Shown here in pieces: positions 12,003 through 24,008 of a DNA stretch of 64,000 nucleotides; positions within the stretch are counted from its first letter, which is position 1; each line of letters starts with the position of its first letter. Location: assembly GCA_019914945.1 (NCBI GenBank), contig CM034113.1:5746850-5810849 (forward strand), read 5' to 3'. The stretch is from Typha latifolia. Taxonomy: Eukaryota > Streptophyta > Magnoliopsida > Poales > Typhaceae. Under the pieces are notes generated by a model, which made no database searches, had not been told where the DNA came from, and worked only from the letters and a program-made list of their open reading frames with translations. A program made the position numbers and the translations under genes.

Positions 12003-12480
12003 AATTCGATTCGGATCAAATTTGGATAAAAAGTTTCTATCTGATTCGGATACTGATTCAAATAATAATTCAGATATATTTTTCAGATTCTGATACAGAT
12101 TCGATATCTATTTACCTGCTTATTTTTTGAATGATTTACAATTTTTAGTTTGCTTATATCAATAGTGAATATTAATATTATTACTAATAATATGTTAGAA
12201 ATTATTTGTAGAGATTAATTTTATTAATTATATATATATTCGACATGTAAGAAAATTATTATTTTTTAAAAGGCTTTATATTTTTGTGTTAATTATCTCT
12301 AAATAAAAATCATAATTCATTAAAAATTTGATTAGCAGATCCTCTATCTGAAAATTATCTGTATTAGTTTAGTTAGAATATATTTTTAAATTTTGCTATC
12401 CGTCTAATATCCATATCCGAATCTATATCCAAACAAAAAATATGGATCTAGATTTGTGTTGAGCACTATCCGATATGTAT
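12003..12480. mobile_element. imperfect inverted-repeat element (probable MITE)
   Basis: The left end (CGGATCAAATTTGGATA and CAGATTCGATATC) is mirrored by TATCCATATCCGAATC and GCACTATCCGATATG on the right. The sequence between is AT-rich and non-coding. Boundaries and target duplication are not clear. Confidence 0.4.
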
Positions 12481-12614
12481 CTTGTCTATTTCACCCCAGT
12501 TAGCATTAGACAATATTTTTACCGATTTTAAATAATTAGAAAATTTCACTTTACTCACTTTTGTTTGCCTCAATTATATGAAATTCCTTGAGTCTAGATT
12601 AAAATGCAATGGTT

Positions 12615-12905
12615 ATCTTTTCTATCATGTTTGACTAAATCAGAGATTGAATTTGATACTTCTCATTAGAGACAAATTTACAAATATTTGATAATTTTTC
12701 TAACGCATCTAAAATAATATCGATCAGATTTTAAATAACAAATATATTAAACAGATACATGTTTATTGTATTTTTGTTACCTAAAATTCCCAATAGTATT
12801 ATTTTTGATTGTTGGAAAACTTATCAAATTCTCTAAAATTTTGTCTCTAATAAGGATTTTTAAATTTGACATCTGATTTAGTTAATATGATGGAAGAAAT
12901 AATGA
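12615..12905. mobile_element. fold-back MITE, about 290 bp
   Basis: The left arm (ATCATGTTTGACTAAATCAG ... CATTAGAGACAAATTT) is the imperfect reverse complement of the right arm ending near TAATATGATGGAAGAAAT. The arms are about 60 bp or longer. No coding capacity. Confidence 0.6.
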
Positions 12906-12957
12906 TCTCACCTTAGTCCGTATTTATGATAAGTGTAAGTTGAAATTATGTTAAGTT

Positions 12958-14404
12958 TTATAAAATTAGCCAAACAACGTGAGGATAAAGTATGATTAAT
13001 CCAAAATAATTTATATGAAAGTAACATAATCTTTTCATAATTTGATACGATTCGGTCATATTGGCTTCACTTGCGACATTGAATTCATTGAGATGAACAT
13101 ATTTATTAGTCGTGGATTCATCTATCATAACATTAGCAGATTTCATAATAGTAGAAGTGTCAAGATTAAATACTCTGTAGGCTCTGCTATTATTAGAATA
13201 CCCTAAGAAGATGCCTTCGCTACTTCTAGTGTCAAATTTAGTCAAATGTTCTCGATCACGCAAGATATAGCATTTACTACCAAAAACTCGAAAATATTTA
13301 ACACTAGGTTTCTTACCTTTCCAGATTTCATAAGCAGTCATTTTTGTATCTGGTCTTAGATAAACACGATTTATCACATGTACCGCTGTATTGACCGCCT
13401 CAACCCAAAACCTTTGAGTAACATTTTTAGCGTGAAGCATAACCCTAGTCATTTCCTGCACAACTCGGTTCTTTCTTTCCACAATCCCGTTCTGTTGTGG
13501 ATTTATAAGAGCTGAAAATTCATGTTGAATACCAAGAGAATCGCAAAATATGAAAAAAAAATTCATTTTCAAATTCTCTACCATGATCAGAACGAATTCT
13601 AACTAGGGTAGTAGATTTTTCATTCTGAAATTTTAAGCATAGTGATTTAAAAACTTCAAAGGTTTCAGACTTCTCACATAAAAAGGCAACTTAGGTATAT
13701 CTGAAATAATCATCTACAATTAAGAATATATAGCGTTTACCTTCGAGACTTTCCATTTTTGTTGGACCTATTAAGTCCATGTGAACTAATTGTAGCACAC
13801 GGTCAGTGGTAGCTGCATTTACCTTCTTGTGTGAGATCCTAATTTGTTTTCCAATTTGACAAGAACCGCACACTCTTTTTGATATTTCTTTCATTTTAGG
13901 TATTCCTCTTACCACTTCTTGTTTGGACAGATTAAATAATTCCTTGTGATTAACATGTCCAAGACGTTGATGCCAAAGATCTGCAATGTCGAAAGAGGTA
14001 CTGTTACATTTTAATTTATGTGACGTTTCAACAACATAACAATTATCAGATGTTCTAGATCCATAACATATAACATTACCATGATGATTTAGAATAGTAC
14101 AATCAATTTTTGAAGAATTTTACCTTATAATCTTCATCACAAAATTAACTGATGCTCAAAAGATTTGCTTTCAAACCTTTAACATAAAAAATATTTTCAA
14201 GAATAGGAACCCCCGGAGAACTTACCTTTCATTTACCTATTACTTTGGATGAATTGCCATCTCCGAATGTCACAACTCCCCCTTCATGTTTTTCGAGATT
14301 AGAAAATAATGACTTGTCACCCGACATATGTCTTGAATAGCCACTGTCTAAATACCAAAAATCATAATTTAAACCTTTCAAGGCTGTATGCACAACATAA
14401 CATT
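12958..14404 (-). pseudogene. copia protease and integrase remnant
   Basis: The protease active-site block DSGYSRHMSGDK reads at 14,311-14,350. The integrase zinc-binding part WHQRLGHVNHKEL ... CGSCQIGKQ lies around 13,845-13,985, the catalytic core has MDLIGPT and VDD (13,720-13,790) and the Glu block NGIVERKNR (about 13,470-13,500), and GYSNNSRAYRVFN follows. A frameshift lies in the poly-T run near 13,552-13,562 and another break near 13,690. The last residues of the frame (about 13,043-13,108) coincide with a segment shared with the LTR at 21.6 kb. No reverse transcriptase follows. Confidence 0.82.
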
Positions 14405-15992
14405 TCAAATCACTTTTCTTGACCCATTGACCTTTGTTTTCATCCCATAAATGAAAGCACTTCTAGGTTTTTGCAAAAATTTGCAATGAGGTCGAATATG
14501 CCATAGAATGCCGCAATGATAGCATGTCAGAATAAACCCATTTCTACTCACCTTTTGTTGAGGAGTGTGACTAAAGTTTACCTTTGGCGCCATTGAAGAT
14601 TCACCAGTTTGTAGATTCAACTTCAGTTTAGAAGCATTCATCCATGATTGCTTTATAAATGCGGTTGATGACTTCAGATATTCTTCCTTTTGTATACCTG
14701 CAGAAATGAAGGCAGTTTTATTATTATTTGAATTACTAGTGTATCTCGTCAAGTTTGTTCTTCCCTTTTAGAAATGTCACTTCCTTATGCAATCGCTCTA
14801 GTTCAATTTCATCAGCCTTTATTTTATTTTTTGCATTGTCAAGTTGTTCAGAAAGTTTTTTGACACATTCAAGTTCCAATTTGTACTTCTCCTCAAATTG
14901 AATTCTTTCTGGTTTGATTACCTTGAGTCGTTGAAGTAGTCTGAGATTGATTTTCTTGAGTTTAAACGACTCCAGGTATAGGTCATTATATGTCTTTTGA
15001 ATTTCAGATTCATCTTCCTCAGCTGGTAACATATCCTAATCATCTGTACTATCAGTATCAACAACAGAGTCAGTATTAAGTAGAGAAGAGGCAAAAGCTA
15101 CAAAGTTTTCTTTATCTTTTTCAGAATCATCATCAGATTCATTCGAGTCATCCCAAGTAACTTTCATAGCTTTACCCTTCCCTTAAGACGATTAGGGCAT
15201 TCTTGTGCCATGTGTCCAAAACTAGAACATTCAAAACATCGAACTTTATTCTCAAAATTCTTATTTTTCTGTTTGACATTATTGTTGTTTACCCCTGTAT
15301 TCATACTCACAGTATTCTTCTTTTTTACAAAAGTTTTGTTTTTCTCAAGTTTTTCAGCATTCAACTTGTTTGACTTCTGAAATAATTTATTAAACTTTTT
15401 GACGAATATAGCCAACATCTCAACATCTAAATCACCTTCATCATTAGACTCCTCTAAATTTTGTTCAACTGTGGATAGATTTTGAAAGACTGGACTCAAA
15501 TGTTTATAGATTTTCTACCAATTGTTTAACTTTCATAGAATCGATATCCTTACTTTCCTCAATAGCTGTAACTTTCGCCTGAAACCTTTCTAGAAAAGAC
15601 CTAAGGATCTTACAGACAATTCTATTTTCAGGAATTTTCTCTCTTATGTTGAAACTGGAGTTGACTATATCACTCAGCTTTACATATAACTCATCAAATG
15701 TCTCATTCTCCTCCATACGTAGAGTTTCAAAACTAGTAGTCAACCTCTGAAGTTTTGAAAGTTTTACAGCCATAGTTCCTTCGTGAGTAGTTTCTAAGAT
15801 CGTCCAAGCTTCTTTTACTATCTCACAAGTAGAAATTCTTCTAAATTCTTCCAAGAAAATACAACTAAAAATTACATTTATTGCTTTGCTATTCCAGCCG
15901 ACCTTTTCATAGTCTGTCATATCCCATGACTCAATCGGTTTCTCAATAAGTTTTTCATTCACCATATACATTGGTGGACTCCAACCGTTCAC
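14405..15992 (-). pseudogene. copia gag remnant with two zinc knuckles
   Basis: The first part (15,992-15,504) is the gag region starting near MNGWSPPMYMVN and containing KAWTILETTHEGT-like sequence typical of plant copia gag. It is followed by a CCHC knuckle CFECSSFGHMAQEC (about 15,195-15,240), a Glu/Lys-rich probable coiled coil (15,032-14,736) and a second CCHC box CYHCGILWHIRPHC (about 14,487-14,530). The frame breaks near 15,500, 15,165-15,030 and 14,750. Confidence 0.8.
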
Positions 15993-16168
15993 AATGGCAA
16001 ACCATACTCGTTCATCTATAGACTTTAAGTAAGCTCATCCTAGCTTTCCAATATCCATAATTTGATCCATCTAGGATAGGAGGTCTAATAGATGATGGTC
16101 CATCTCTATGAAAATCCATGCCTATCTAATCTCTCTCAAAGGATGAGAGAACCTACTATGATACCAAT

Positions 16169-16937
16169 TGAAAAATCCCTTCAATAATGCTTCTTCAACA
16201 ACCCTAGATTTAGGGCATCACAATCCTTATATATCATCTCCAAGATAAAGTCAAATCCAAGTCTTATCCGTACTCACGAAAGTCCAAGATTTTCAAACTT
16301 CGTTGGTAACGCGGCTCGAGTGCATTCGAACGGCCTGACTTGATCTCAAGTATGTTCGAACGGTCTTTCTTATTCTTGTACTAGACCAACCTCTCGATAT
16401 GCCCGAGAAAAAAGGATGGTGGGGAAGAGGAATCGACGACGGATTGGAGTAAGCAGCAATAATTATATCTTTTTACCGGGCATGGCCTTATTTTCGCGTA
16501 ACACACAAGTGCGTTCGAACGCGATAGCTTGAATTTTTCAAGTTGCGTTCGAACGCGTTTGTGAGCGCAGCTCTCGATCTGTGTGAACGTAGTACCCGCG
16601 TTCGAACGTATTTGTGAATGCACCGCGTTCGAACGCGTTTGTGAACGCGGCGTGAACTCAACAATTTTTCTCCAATAATCTTGCAATTCTTCAAACCAGA
16701 GATATTCTAGACTTATATAAAGTTCATATACATGTAAAAATACACTTAGAATATTTTATGCAATTGCACCGCATTCCAACGCGTTTGTGAACGTGGTTTG
16801 AACTCAACAACTTTTCTCCAATAATCTTGCAATTCTTCAAACTAGAGATATTCTAGACTTGTATAAAACTCATATACATGTAAAAATACACTTAGAATAT
16901 TTTGTACACAATTACCAATAATTAAAAACCTAACACA
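16169..16937 (-). repeat. copia LTR with TTCGAA motif cluster and 146-bp tandem duplication
   Basis: The plus-strand limits are TGAAAAATCCC (next to the primer-binding site) and AAACCTAACACA; on the element strand it starts near TGTTAGG and ends ATTTTTCA. A TATA-like box sits on the minus strand at about 16,226-16,235. Upstream of it (higher coordinates) are six TTCGAA hexamers (16,325, 16,355, 16,514, 16,548, 16,601, 16,628), several inside the palindrome GCGTTCGAACGC. A unit of about 146 bp is tandemly duplicated (16,619-16,764 and 16,765 to about 16,906). The outer edge is known only to within 2 bp. Confidence 0.72.
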
Positions 16938-19218
16938 CTATAATTTGACATATATTATACAAGTCATCGTCTCATATAATAAAGTACAAATATAACGAAC
17001 AATGATACAACTCAATTTTTATACAAAATATTATCTATACTATTTTGCACCTATAGCTCACCTCATCATTCTAAAATATCTTCTAAAGATATCTCAAGTT
17101 GCTATTACGTATCACATGTCTGAGAGGGTTAGAAAAGAAATAAAAAGAGTCATGAGCAAAAGGCTCAGTGAATAGATCTTACTTCGAATCAGTGATGTCA
17201 AACAGAGAGTAAATTATATACTGAATAATATGAATCACATAAAAGCATCATGCCATGAATGAGTATATGAATGTATCATTAATAATATATAAATAAAATG
17301 TAGATATTATGTCATAACTTATCAAAGTATATAATTGTCGACAATGTATAAACAAATCTATATATCATACCATTATCATAACTCTCTCTCAAATATGACA
17401 CATATGATGCATGCCGACCAGGACCATACTATGATATCAAATGCAACCACATATGATGCATATTGATTACTCGATAATTAGGTATATCAAGATAATAAAA
17501 TCATATGCATTTCTCAACATTACGATCATCATCGACATCTTTGTATAATATCATCATAATAGACCACCGTGGATAGTCAACACCTAGTACCCGGTTTTAA
17601 CATCATGCCGAAAATCTTAGAGCATACTCTGCCATCTGCAAAGAGTATCTCACTTATAACCGTACCTTGCCATCCGCTAAGGGTATCAACATCCATCTAG
17701 ACCGGACACTCTTTTAGCTGATAAAAATACGTGAGGATAACTCGCAAAATATGCCCTAACGAACGGCATGTGGCCGAATGTCTGCTGCGCATACAGACTA
17801 ATGACCTCGGACGTAAGAAAACATCTACCAAGCGCGTCCTAACCATCGCGCCTGCTTAGGTATCCTCATGCTTTCTATCAATTATCCCATTAATCAAATT
17901 TCATGCTTTTCTTCTAAATGGCAGATCATATGCATTTTATCTAATAGTATAACAAGTCATGCATATTAGGATTTTAGGTGAAAGAGGAGTCAGAAGAAAT
18001 ATATAATGCGATGAAATCTCTAATAGTATATGTATCACATGCATACTCATACTAGTTTATCACATGCATACTCATGCTAAAGATCATCTCAAATCATAAA
18101 CTCATAACATTATAGTCATCTCCAATCATCTATATATATTACCAACATACTCATATCTAAGATCAGTCTAATCAAATGCATAATAAAATATACTCGCCTG
18201 AAATCATCTCTAAATAAGATCATATAATCATCTCTATATATTACCAACATACTCATATATAAGATTAGTCTAATCAAATGCATGATAAAATATGCTCGCC
18301 TAAAATCATCTCTAAATAAAATCATATAATCATGCTGGAGGCCAAAATATACATATACATAATTATATAATATATCCTAATTTGAGAAAAACGTCTAGGG
18401 GATAAGACTACTCACTTCTGATCAAAAGACACGAACCACGTAACCCTCACATCCGTCAACCGAGTGTCAACTCATCACTAGCAAGACCCACAGGGTCTTA
18501 AATAAGGAGTTCGGGATCTGAAAATATTTAAGTAACATAAAATTAGCCATTTATCAAATTAAAGTTTGTTCGTGTAAAATATGATAAGTTATTTCTAAAG
18601 TTTCTACTTATCTTTATAACAAGTTAGATTTACATTATAAATAAACTTTTAATGTTAAGTATATACTATTATTATAAAAAGGGTTAGTTATAAAATAAGA
18701 ATAATAGGATTGCACCTTTTTGTATAAAAAATAGTCTAAGTATGACATTATAAAATAAAATAAAATAAAATAAAAGGCCGAATATATATATAGGGTATAT
18801 TTATAAATCTCACCACTATAATTAATGAAGCTAAGTATTAATCTATTATATGCAAGTAATATTATACATAAGTAATAGGCATATTTAGGTATTTATAATA
18901 TAATAAATTAACAATTCTATTAATTATAATTAGCTAATAATTATATATATATATATATAATTAACCACTTAATTAAACTATATTAACTAACATAAAATAC
19001 TTAACTAAAAGGAACAAAAAAGGAAAGAAAAAAATAAAAGGGAACCACCATTGCAATCAGGAAAGAGGAATCGAGGAAGGAAAAGAGGCAAAGAAGAAGA
19101 AGAAGAAGAAAGAAAGGAGAAGAAGAAGAGAAGAAAAAGGAGAAAGGAGGGAAAGAGGAGGAGCTGAGCCAGCTAGGAGGGGCTCGGCCTCTCACTGGTG
19201 GCTCAATTTCGACGAACT

Positions 19219-19260
<42 letters not shown>

Positions 19261-19431
19261 AAAAGAGAAAGAGAGGCGGTGGGGGGTTGGGAGAAAGGGC
19301 GGTTGGCTATTGCAGCGGCGTTAGCGGGGTGTGTGGCACCCCTACACGCTATGCACTATCATGGGCACAAGGTTGGCCACATTGTGGCCGGCCATGTCGT
19401 GCCCATGTTAATTTTTTTTTGGGTTATTACA
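16938..19431 (-). mobile_element. partial large LTR, same family as solo LTR at 43.2 kb
   Basis: The reverse complement matches 43,209-45,650 in order: the terminus TGTAATAACCC (plus-strand end at 19,431), GGGCACGA...GGCCGGCC, a CT/GA-rich stretch, an AT-rich middle, and the block with AGCGCGTCCTAACC and CATCCGCTAAGGGTATC at 17,600-17,850. The other terminus is missing because the copia element begins at 16,938. No protein is encoded. Its terminal base adjoins chromovirus sequence, so it probably inserted into that element. Confidence 0.75.
19220..19257 (+). repeat. (GA)n microsatellite inside LTR
   Basis: GA run of about 19 units; the related solo LTR has CT runs at the equivalent place (43,382 and 43,477), so the repeat is an old part of this LTR family. 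Confidence 0.9.
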
Positions 19432-19469
19432 GATCCAACATACTTACTCGCTGTAAAGACTATTTTGTA

Positions 19470-21600
19470 GGAATTTGAAGATGTATTCTAGCAGCCACAT
19501 GGATTGCCTCCACCTAGGACACAAGATCATCATATCGAGATCATGCCTAGGGCGGGTCTAACAAATGTTAGGCTATACCGTTATCCTTTCATTCAAAAGG
19601 AGGCTATAACGAAGATAGTCCAAGAGATATTGTCCAACGAGGTGATAAGACCAAGTCGAAGGGCCTATTCTTCACCGGTCTTGCTCATGCAGAAGAAGGA
19701 TGGATCATGGCGGTTTTACATGGACTATCGAGCTCTCAATTCTATCATCGTCAAAGATCGGTATCCCATATCGGTGATCGAAGAGTTGCTGGATGAATTG
19801 GCGGGTGCATGCTAGTTCTCAAAGCTGAATTTGAGGGCGGGTACCAACAAATCAGAGTAGAATCATTCGATGTGCACAAGACATCGTTTAGAACTCATGA
19901 TGGGCACTATGAGTTCCTTGTTATGCCTTTTGGTTTTACCAATGCTCCCGCCACTTTTTAGAGCTTAATGAATGATATCTTTAGACCTCATTTGAGGCAA
20001 TATGTGCTGATATTCATTGATGACATATTGGTATACAACTGCACATAGGAGGAGCACTTGTGACATCTTCGGACGGTACTTGGCCTATTACGGCAACACA
20101 AATTGAGTGCGACAGTCCTTGATTTAGCCGATTTCACCAAACCATTCACCATTGAGTGCGATGCGTTCGAAGTCAGCATTGGGGCTGTTTTGACGCAAGA
20201 AGGCAGACCCATGGCTTACATGAGGAAGACTCTTTCAGAGCGTTCGTAGCTGCTATCCACTTATGAAAGGGAGATGCTCGCTATCATTGATGCGATCACT
20301 AAGTGGAGGCCTTATCTCATGACGCTTCTTGATCTGTACCGATCAAAGGAGTTTGCCATACTTCATTGGGCAGCGCATACACACACCAGCCTAGCAAAAA
20401 TGTGTGTCCAAGCTACTTGGATACGACTATGAGTTGGTATACAAAAAGGTGACCGAAAACAGCACCGCCGATGCCTTATTAAGGCACTTGGATCTAGCCG
20501 AGTTGGCAACGATTTCGGCACCAATTTTTCCCATTTTCCAGCAGTTGCGGGAGGCCTACAAGAAGGATTTGGATACCATGAGGATGTTGGATGACCTTGC
20601 TGCAAATCCCAACTGTATGTAAGGAGTTGTGGTGAAGGACGGACTCTAAGTAGACCAAGGCAAGATAATTGTTCCAGCTGATCGTCGCTTGCACATGGAG
20701 TTGGTTCACCACTTCCATAACACCCGTGTGGTTGGACATGAGGGGGTATTGTACATGAGTTGGAATGAAGAAGGATGTGCATGCCTACGTCAAGGCTTGC
20801 AAGGTGTGCCAAAGAGCGACGACGGAATTGACTAAACCTGTCGGCTTGCTACAACCGCTTTCGATTCTAACGAAGGTTTGGAAGGACGCCGCCATAGACT
20901 TTATTGATGGTCTACCCAAGGCTAGAAGTCATTCGATAATCATGGTGGTGGTGGATCACCTCAGCAAGTATGCATATTTTTCAGCCTTGGTGCATCCCTA
21001 CACGGCAAAAAAGGTTGCTAGGTTTATGTGCACGACATGGCTAAGATGCATGGTATGCCAAAGTCGATTGTTTCAAATCGTGATCCTATATTTGTGAGTC
21101 AATTTTGGTAGGAATTCTTTGCTCTCCGAGGGACTACCTTTCGTATGAGTTCAACCTATCATCCTCAAACAGACGGCCAATCTAAGGTGTTGAACCGATG
21201 CTTAGAGCAATACTTGTGGTGCTTTGTCGGCAAGCGAATGCAGTAGTGGCTATCTTATTTGCTATAGGCACAATGATCATACAATTTTTCATGTCTCAAG
21301 CCTGAGGAGGCGCGAGTACATCCGATTTTTCATGTCTCAAGCCTTAAGGCTCGAGTTCCCCCCTACCAAGCCGATTGGAGCTATTCCACCCGAACCAATA
21401 AGCGCTATTCCAGACGAGTCAAAAGCCGAACCGAGTACTCTTATTCCAGTTTAGATACTAGCTTGACGATGCACTTGAGTCCAGGACGAGGTGACCGAGA
21501 TTTTGGTGGAGTGGCGCAGATGCATAGTGGAGCCTCGACTTGGATGCTCGAATCCGACTTCATGGACGACTATCCAAATCTGACACATTGAGGGCAAGGT
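19470..21600 (+). pseudogene. Ty3/gypsy pol remnant (RT, RNase H, integrase)
   Basis: RT begins near EFEDVF (19,469), with VLLMQKKDGSWRFYMDYRAL in 19,680-19,740, [14 protein letters not shown] near 19,920-19,960 and the catalytic FIDDILVY near 20,010-20,035. RNase H follows with ECDAFEVSIGAVL (20,155-20,195). Integrase has the zinc-finger end ACKVCQRAT (20,790-20,818) and a core containing DFIDGLPK and VVVDHLSKYAYF (20,895-20,980). Near 21,490 ILVEWRR resembles the integrase/chromodomain tail. Stops at 19,813, 19,960, 20,046 and elsewhere kill the frame. Confidence 0.82.
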
Positions 21601-21619
21601 GAACAGAAATGTGGTGGAG

Positions 21620-22434
21620 TGATATGACTCGATCATATTGGCTCCACTCGTGACATTGGGTTCATTGAGATAAACTTATTTATCTAGTTTGATTTTTTGC
21701 TTAAAGAAATAAAGCTTTTTGTATGGGGGCGTTCGAACACAAAAGATCGCGTTCGAACGGGCCATGCGAACGCCTGCACGCATTTACAAAAATAGAGAAC
21801 GTGATTTGCGTGCTCGAACAGTCTCAGGCCCATTTGAAAGCCTGCACACGTTCGCAACGCCAGAGAATTATATTTGTGCATTCGAATGCGATCAGGTGCG
21901 TTCGAACGCACCACGGCAAAAATTATTGATTTGTTAGAATTTTAATTTAGTTGTTTGGGTCCCAAGGGTGAGCCTCTATAAATATGTGGAGAAAACCCTA
22001 ATTAGAGTTTATCTAATAATTGAAACGGCATTGTGCCTTTATCTCCTTCTTTCTTACTCTAGCCATTGACGCCCTTTCCCACCTCCTTCCTTTTACCGCC
22101 CAAGTCCTTGGTCAACTTTCTTTAACTCCTAATCCCCTTCTTATACAGTAACTTCTCCCCTCTTCACTCTGAAAGAATTATTCTAGCACCTATCTAGCCA
22201 TTGAAGGGCTAATAAGCTAGGGTTCATATGATCTTCGGTCACTATTCGACCGATATCTCAAGATCTATCTATCCAAACTCTGTGATCTTAGATTCGTTGA
22301 AAAATTCTTCAAGGGCTACAACATATCCAAAATTCAGCAAGATCCAACGGCTAGTTCATCCGCAGTTTTCTTCGAAAGTCACGTCCTTAACTAGTCCATA
22401 ACAGTTACGCATCGGATCAAGCCAGTTCGTAACA
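21620..22434 (+). repeat. proposed 3' LTR of the chromovirus
   Basis: Starts TGATATGACTC after a G-rich stretch (GTGGTGGAG) and ends near CGTAACA. It contains TATAAATA at 21,977-21,984 followed by a leader-like GAAAACCCTAATTAGAG, and four TTCGAA hexamers at 21,732, 21,752, 21,881 and 21,901, that is 70-245 bp upstream of the TATA box. There is no second LTR in the window to confirm the ends; the right boundary is tentative. Confidence 0.55.
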
Positions 22435-24008
22435 TAATTTCAACTAACTTTTGGGTGTGATTAGTTGGATTTAAGGATGCGCGCACAGTGATCTTCTAAA
22501 GAGTTCATTTATTTAAATGACAATTATTATAGTTTTAAAGAACTTAGTAACATTTGTATAATATTAAATGATTTCTAACATCTAATTTTTATTGTAGATT
22601 TGGAGAGAAAGTCTAAAATGGTCAAATACCACTAAATAAACAATTTGTATATATAAGTAGCAAAAGGTTTTTTTAGAAAAAATAAGAAACATATGCAAAT
22701 AGATAAGTTCCAAATCTTGATGTATTAACGAGAGTCGCTATCCTATCATATAGCCATTTTAATATAATATAAGTCGCTAACTCTGCGAGTGATTCTTAAT
22801 ACTCACGGTTAGTGAGACGACATAATTAGTAGCTTTTATCAAAACTTGGACAAAGTCACAAAGATTCATGTGGAGGCGTTCAACTTAACATCTATGTCAG
22901 CTAAAAAGAATTAATCCATTCAGATAAATAATTTTCAATCTCAACTATTTGAGTACAATTTTCTTTTTAAAAAAGAAAAATTGGTGTACATATCTAGTTT
23001 GACGGAGAACATGCATGAAAGTAGCAAGGCTGCTGGGTTGCAGCTTTCCCTCGTTGATCTCACAACAAAGCGTGCAGCTTGAACAGTGCATGGGATCGAT
23101 CAATCAATTGTTCGATAAGGAGTCATGGCAATGTTGCCCATTGGCATCATTGGTTGCCAAAGCGAAGGATTAGGTTTGGTGGGGAATGGAGCACGCAAAG
23201 CTTCAGAAAGCACGAGAACTATTAAGTGGGCAGCTTTAACGACGCTTTAGCATGTGCATATGGCGTCACGTATCCCAGTGTGATCGTGATGGTTATCTGA
23301 TGAACAAATCATCTAATCTGACAACACTGGAGATCTATCAGCATCAGTGTGCATGTCAGCTCTATTTGGCATCTATTTTTTTAGTTCTTGTTATTTTTTT
23401 ATCAGAAAAGGTTAGTTAAATTATTTCAAAAGGGGCGCAAAGTATGCTAGATATCAGAGATGATACACAGGAAGCTAAGTAAAGGACTAGAGGTGATTGA
23501 GTTAACTCCCTACTCAGATTAATTAGCACACGAATTTACAGTCTGGTTAGCTTTTCTAAAACAGTGTGTAATAGGGGCAAAAGAGAAATAGAAAATAAGG
23601 TGGAAAAGATCTAAAAAAAAATGTGTTTCAGATGCCGAGGAATAAACAGTCAGGCTGTAGTTGAGGATGTTTGTAAGGATTTCAGAGTCCACGTCTATTG
23701 TAATCTTCAAAATGTTAAACTCTCTAGTTTGAAAGCTTTTGCTTCGGCTTGTAGAGGTCCATTAGCTGAGATAGGAATGACCCCAAGGAAGAGAGAGATG
23801 GGCCCATCTCTAGCTCCGGTAAAGAATAAGCCCTGGCTTTAGAATTGTGAAGTAGAAAAGGAACCATCCGAATTGATCTTTGGTGAAATAATCAGCGGGA
23901 GTCACCTATTGGTCCGGTCAATGCACGAGTAGGCTTGGGTTTTTTGGTATTCTTCCTGAAAAAAAAAGTAAAACTTATGTAAATACTTAGGTATGCTCTT
24001 GTACCAAT
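22435..24008. other. intergenic, no gene recognised
   Basis: AT-rich sequence with a more GC-balanced patch at 22,990-23,350. A 73-codon open frame at 23,621-23,842 has no recognisable domain and lacks gene context. The last 14 bases (23,995-24,006, GCTCTTGTACCA) are the reverse complement of a primer-binding site belonging to the LTR that follows. Confidence 0.5.

Larger units (their letters stand above)
12958..16937 (-). mobile_element. Ty1/copia (Sirevirus-like) element with 5' LTR, truncated after integrase
   Basis: Minus-strand element. Its 5' LTR occupies about 16,169-16,937, its primer-binding site follows at 16,156-16,166 (TGGTATCATAG, a worn form of the tRNA-iMet-complementary TGGTATCAGAG), then come gag, protease and integrase. 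Reverse transcriptase, RNase H and 3' LTR are absent; the integrase part runs out near 13,110. It abuts a large LTR at 16,938, so it probably inserted into or truncated that LTR. Frameshifts and stops make it inactive. Assignment to the Sirevirus group rests on the two zinc knuckles and a WYLDSGYSRHMSGD protease block and is moderate. Confidence 0.8.
19432..22434 (+). mobile_element. Ty3/gypsy chromovirus remnant with 3' LTR
   Basis: Plus-strand order is reverse transcriptase, RNase H, integrase, then a 3' LTR proposed at 21,620-22,434. Gag and protease are missing because the large LTR adjoins on the left. There are several internal deletions: the RT thumb is lost near 20,108, where LLRQHKLS joins directly to LDLADFTKPFTIECDA, and much of the integrase C-terminal half is lost near 21,240-21,270. 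Many in-frame stops are present. The RT style (GLPPPR..DHHI, SSPVLLMQKKDGSWRF) fits chromoviruses. Confidence 0.82.

Noticed and set aside
16325..16633. Reading the TTCGAA arrays as heat-shock elements
   Set aside because: The heat-shock consensus needs two bases between TTC and GAA; here the halves abut, so the match is not canonical.
16381..16694. Minus-strand open frames of 101 and 68 codons over the palindrome arrays
   Set aside because: They are translations of the repeated GCGTTCGAACGC unit (RSNA/VRT repeats) inside an LTR.
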